A stretch of 21,297 bases of DNA, taken from contig JAGHSR010000160.1 of the NCBI GenBank assembly GCA_018065765.1, forward strand, positions 1 through 21,297. The letters are read 5' to 3'. The notes below the pieces were generated by a model that saw only the letters and a list, made by a program, of their open reading frames with translations, had not been told where the DNA came from and searched no databases. This DNA comes from Candidatus Colicola coprequi (lineage in GTDB: Bacteria; Bacteroidota; Bacteroidia; Bacteroidales; Paludibacteraceae). Shown here piece after piece: positions 20,525 to 21,297 of the stretch (positions within the stretch are counted from its first letter, which is position 1; every line of letters begins with the position of its first letter). A program made the position numbers and the translations under genes.

Positions 20525-21166
20525 ATGAAGAATATCGCCATCATATTGGCAGCAGGCAGTGGCACACGCGTTGGGGGTAATGTTCCCAAGCAATATATGA
20601 CACTTCCAGACGGACGGACGGTACTGCAAACCTGCATTGATGCGTTCAAAGCATGCCCGCGCATAGACGATGTGGTGGTTATCACACCCGAATTGGGAGG
20701 CAAGACCCGAAGCGAATCGTCATGGAAAGCACTATGCAAAGTCTATGATGAGCGATGCGTTCAGCACGGAGAGAGCTGTTCCGACATTAACGTGCTGATA
20801 CACGATGCAGCGAGACCCTTTGTCAGTCAACGCATTCTGGAAGATGTGTGCAAGGCATTGGAACAGCACGAAGCTGTGACTGTGGCTGTGCCGGCAACGG
20901 ACACTATATATGAATGCACAATGCAAAATGCACAATGCACGATTAAGGCTATTCCGGACCGTGCAACGATGTGGCGTGCACAAACGCCTCAAGCGTTTCA
21001 CCTATCGGTCATCCGCAGGGCATACGAATTAGCATTTCAGAATAACTACGTACAGGCTACAGACGATTGTGGCATCGTGCGCCATTACATGCCCGAGGTT
21101 CCCATCTACATTGTGGAAGGGGAAGAATCTAACCGTAAAATCACTTTCAAAGAAGATTTCCGTTGA
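20525..21166 (+). CDS. ispD: 2-C-methyl-D-erythritol 4-phosphate cytidylyltransferase IspD
   Basis: Third enzyme of the MEP isoprenoid pathway; makes CDP-methylerythritol from CTP and MEP. 213 residues, slightly short. The CTP-binding loop IILAAGSGTRVGGNVPKQYM is intact. Further motifs are VLIHDAARPFV, VPATDTIYEC, IPDRATMWRAQTPQAF and EGEESNRKITFKEDF. The usual 'RQxSVxxGL' helix is replaced by GGKTRSESSWKAL, which keeps the Arg and Ser but is a divergent form. A run of 7-bp repeats (20914-20941) encodes the CTMQNAQCT turn before IPDR, a variable hairpin in the family. It starts 88 bp after the transporter gene; no TAnnTTTG promoter was found in that gap. Confidence 0.94.
   Translation: MKNIAIILAAGSGTRVGGNVPKQYMTLPDGRTVLQTCIDAFKACPRIDDVVVITPELGGKTRSESSWKALCKVYDERCVQHGESCSDINVLIHDAARPFVSQRILEDVCKALEQHEAVTVAVPATDTIYECTMQNAQCTIKAIPDRATMWRAQTPQAFHLSVIRRAYELAFQNNYVQATDDCGIVRHYMPEVPIYIVEGEESNRKITFKEDFR
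20914..20941 (+). repeat. Heptanucleotide repeat within ispD
   Basis: Four 7-bp units: ATGCACA, ATGCAAA, ATGCACA, ATGCACG. Translated in frame as part of ECTMQNAQCTIK. Confidence 0.85.
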
Positions 21167-21213
21167 TTGGAATCGTTGTGTGGGCAAAAAAACGTAAAAG
21201 GTTGCAAGAAATA

Positions 21214-21244
21214 TTTGATATATCACATATTATTTGTAATTTTG
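21214..21244 (+). promoter_or_regulatory. Bacteroidota-type promoter for the gene at the right edge
   Basis: TTTG (21214-21217), 19 bp, TAATTTTG (21237-21244), 27 bp before an ATG at 21272. A 10-bp palindrome AGATATATCT (21257-21266) lies in the leader. Confidence 0.75.
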
Positions 21245-21271
21245 CAGCGTAATTATAGATATATCTAATAT

Positions 21272-21297
21272 ATGACACGAGATTTATACGGTTGGAC
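21272..21297 (+). CDS. First codons of an unidentified gene (partial, runs off the right edge)
   Basis: An ATG at 21272 opens MTRDLYGW and stays open to the end of the window. The preceding promoter at the usual distance supports a real gene start. Eight residues are too few to name a family. Confidence 0.45.

Overview
The window looks like a chromosomal segment of a member of the Bacteroidales (phylum Bacteroidota). The main evidence is a recurring promoter of the Bacteroides type, TTTG - 19 to 20 bp - TAnnTTTG, found in front of at least eight transcription units, almost always 18-36 bp from the start codon. The gene order nadK <> pdxJ-exbB-exbD-tonB, the fimbrillin-like lipoproteins and the ORF6N/RhuM proteins also fit that group. 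I cannot name a genus. No rRNA, tRNA, CRISPR array or intact transposase was seen.

Left housekeeping part (1-8797). On the minus strand pdxJ, exbB, exbD, tonB and yajL form a tight operon (gaps 11, 35, -4 and 17 bp); beyond it is the 5' end of an exported protein. Divergently, nadK, fmt and an HD-domain hydrolase gene overlap one another on the plus strand. Then come thiL with its own promoter, an outer-membrane beta-barrel gene and a GT4 glycosyltransferase gene carrying a heptanucleotide repeat inside its reading frame.

Central accessory island (about 8.8-18.5 kb, every gene on the minus strand). In sequence order it holds: an AbiEi/AbiEii toxin-antitoxin pair with a promoter and inverted-repeat operator; a lipoprotein of fimbrillin-like plus FISUMP-like architecture; its upstream paralogue broken by one in-frame stop; a 46-residue peptide gene that leads the cluster; a small exported protein made of six 11-residue 'KIVDSFED' repeats, behind a large exported protein of unknown function; and two regulator-like genes, one with an ORF6N domain and one RhuM-like. 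These two share a C-terminal phospholipase-D-like domain and each is preceded by a copy of the same ~190-bp DNA repeat containing 11-bp iterons. A decayed coding relic and two AAAGTGCAATTGCA palindromes lie between this island and the right flank.

Right housekeeping part (18.8 kb to the end, plus strand). A kdsC-like phosphatase gene is translationally coupled to a CNNM/CBS transporter gene, then ispD, then the first codons of another gene behind its own promoter.

Most interesting: the ORF6N/RhuM twin loci with duplicated iteron control regions and a shared one-motif PLD-like domain; the SFED-repeat protein with its partner; and the heptamer repeat in the glycosyltransferase gene. All functional statements are inferred from reading the sequence; no database search was possible.
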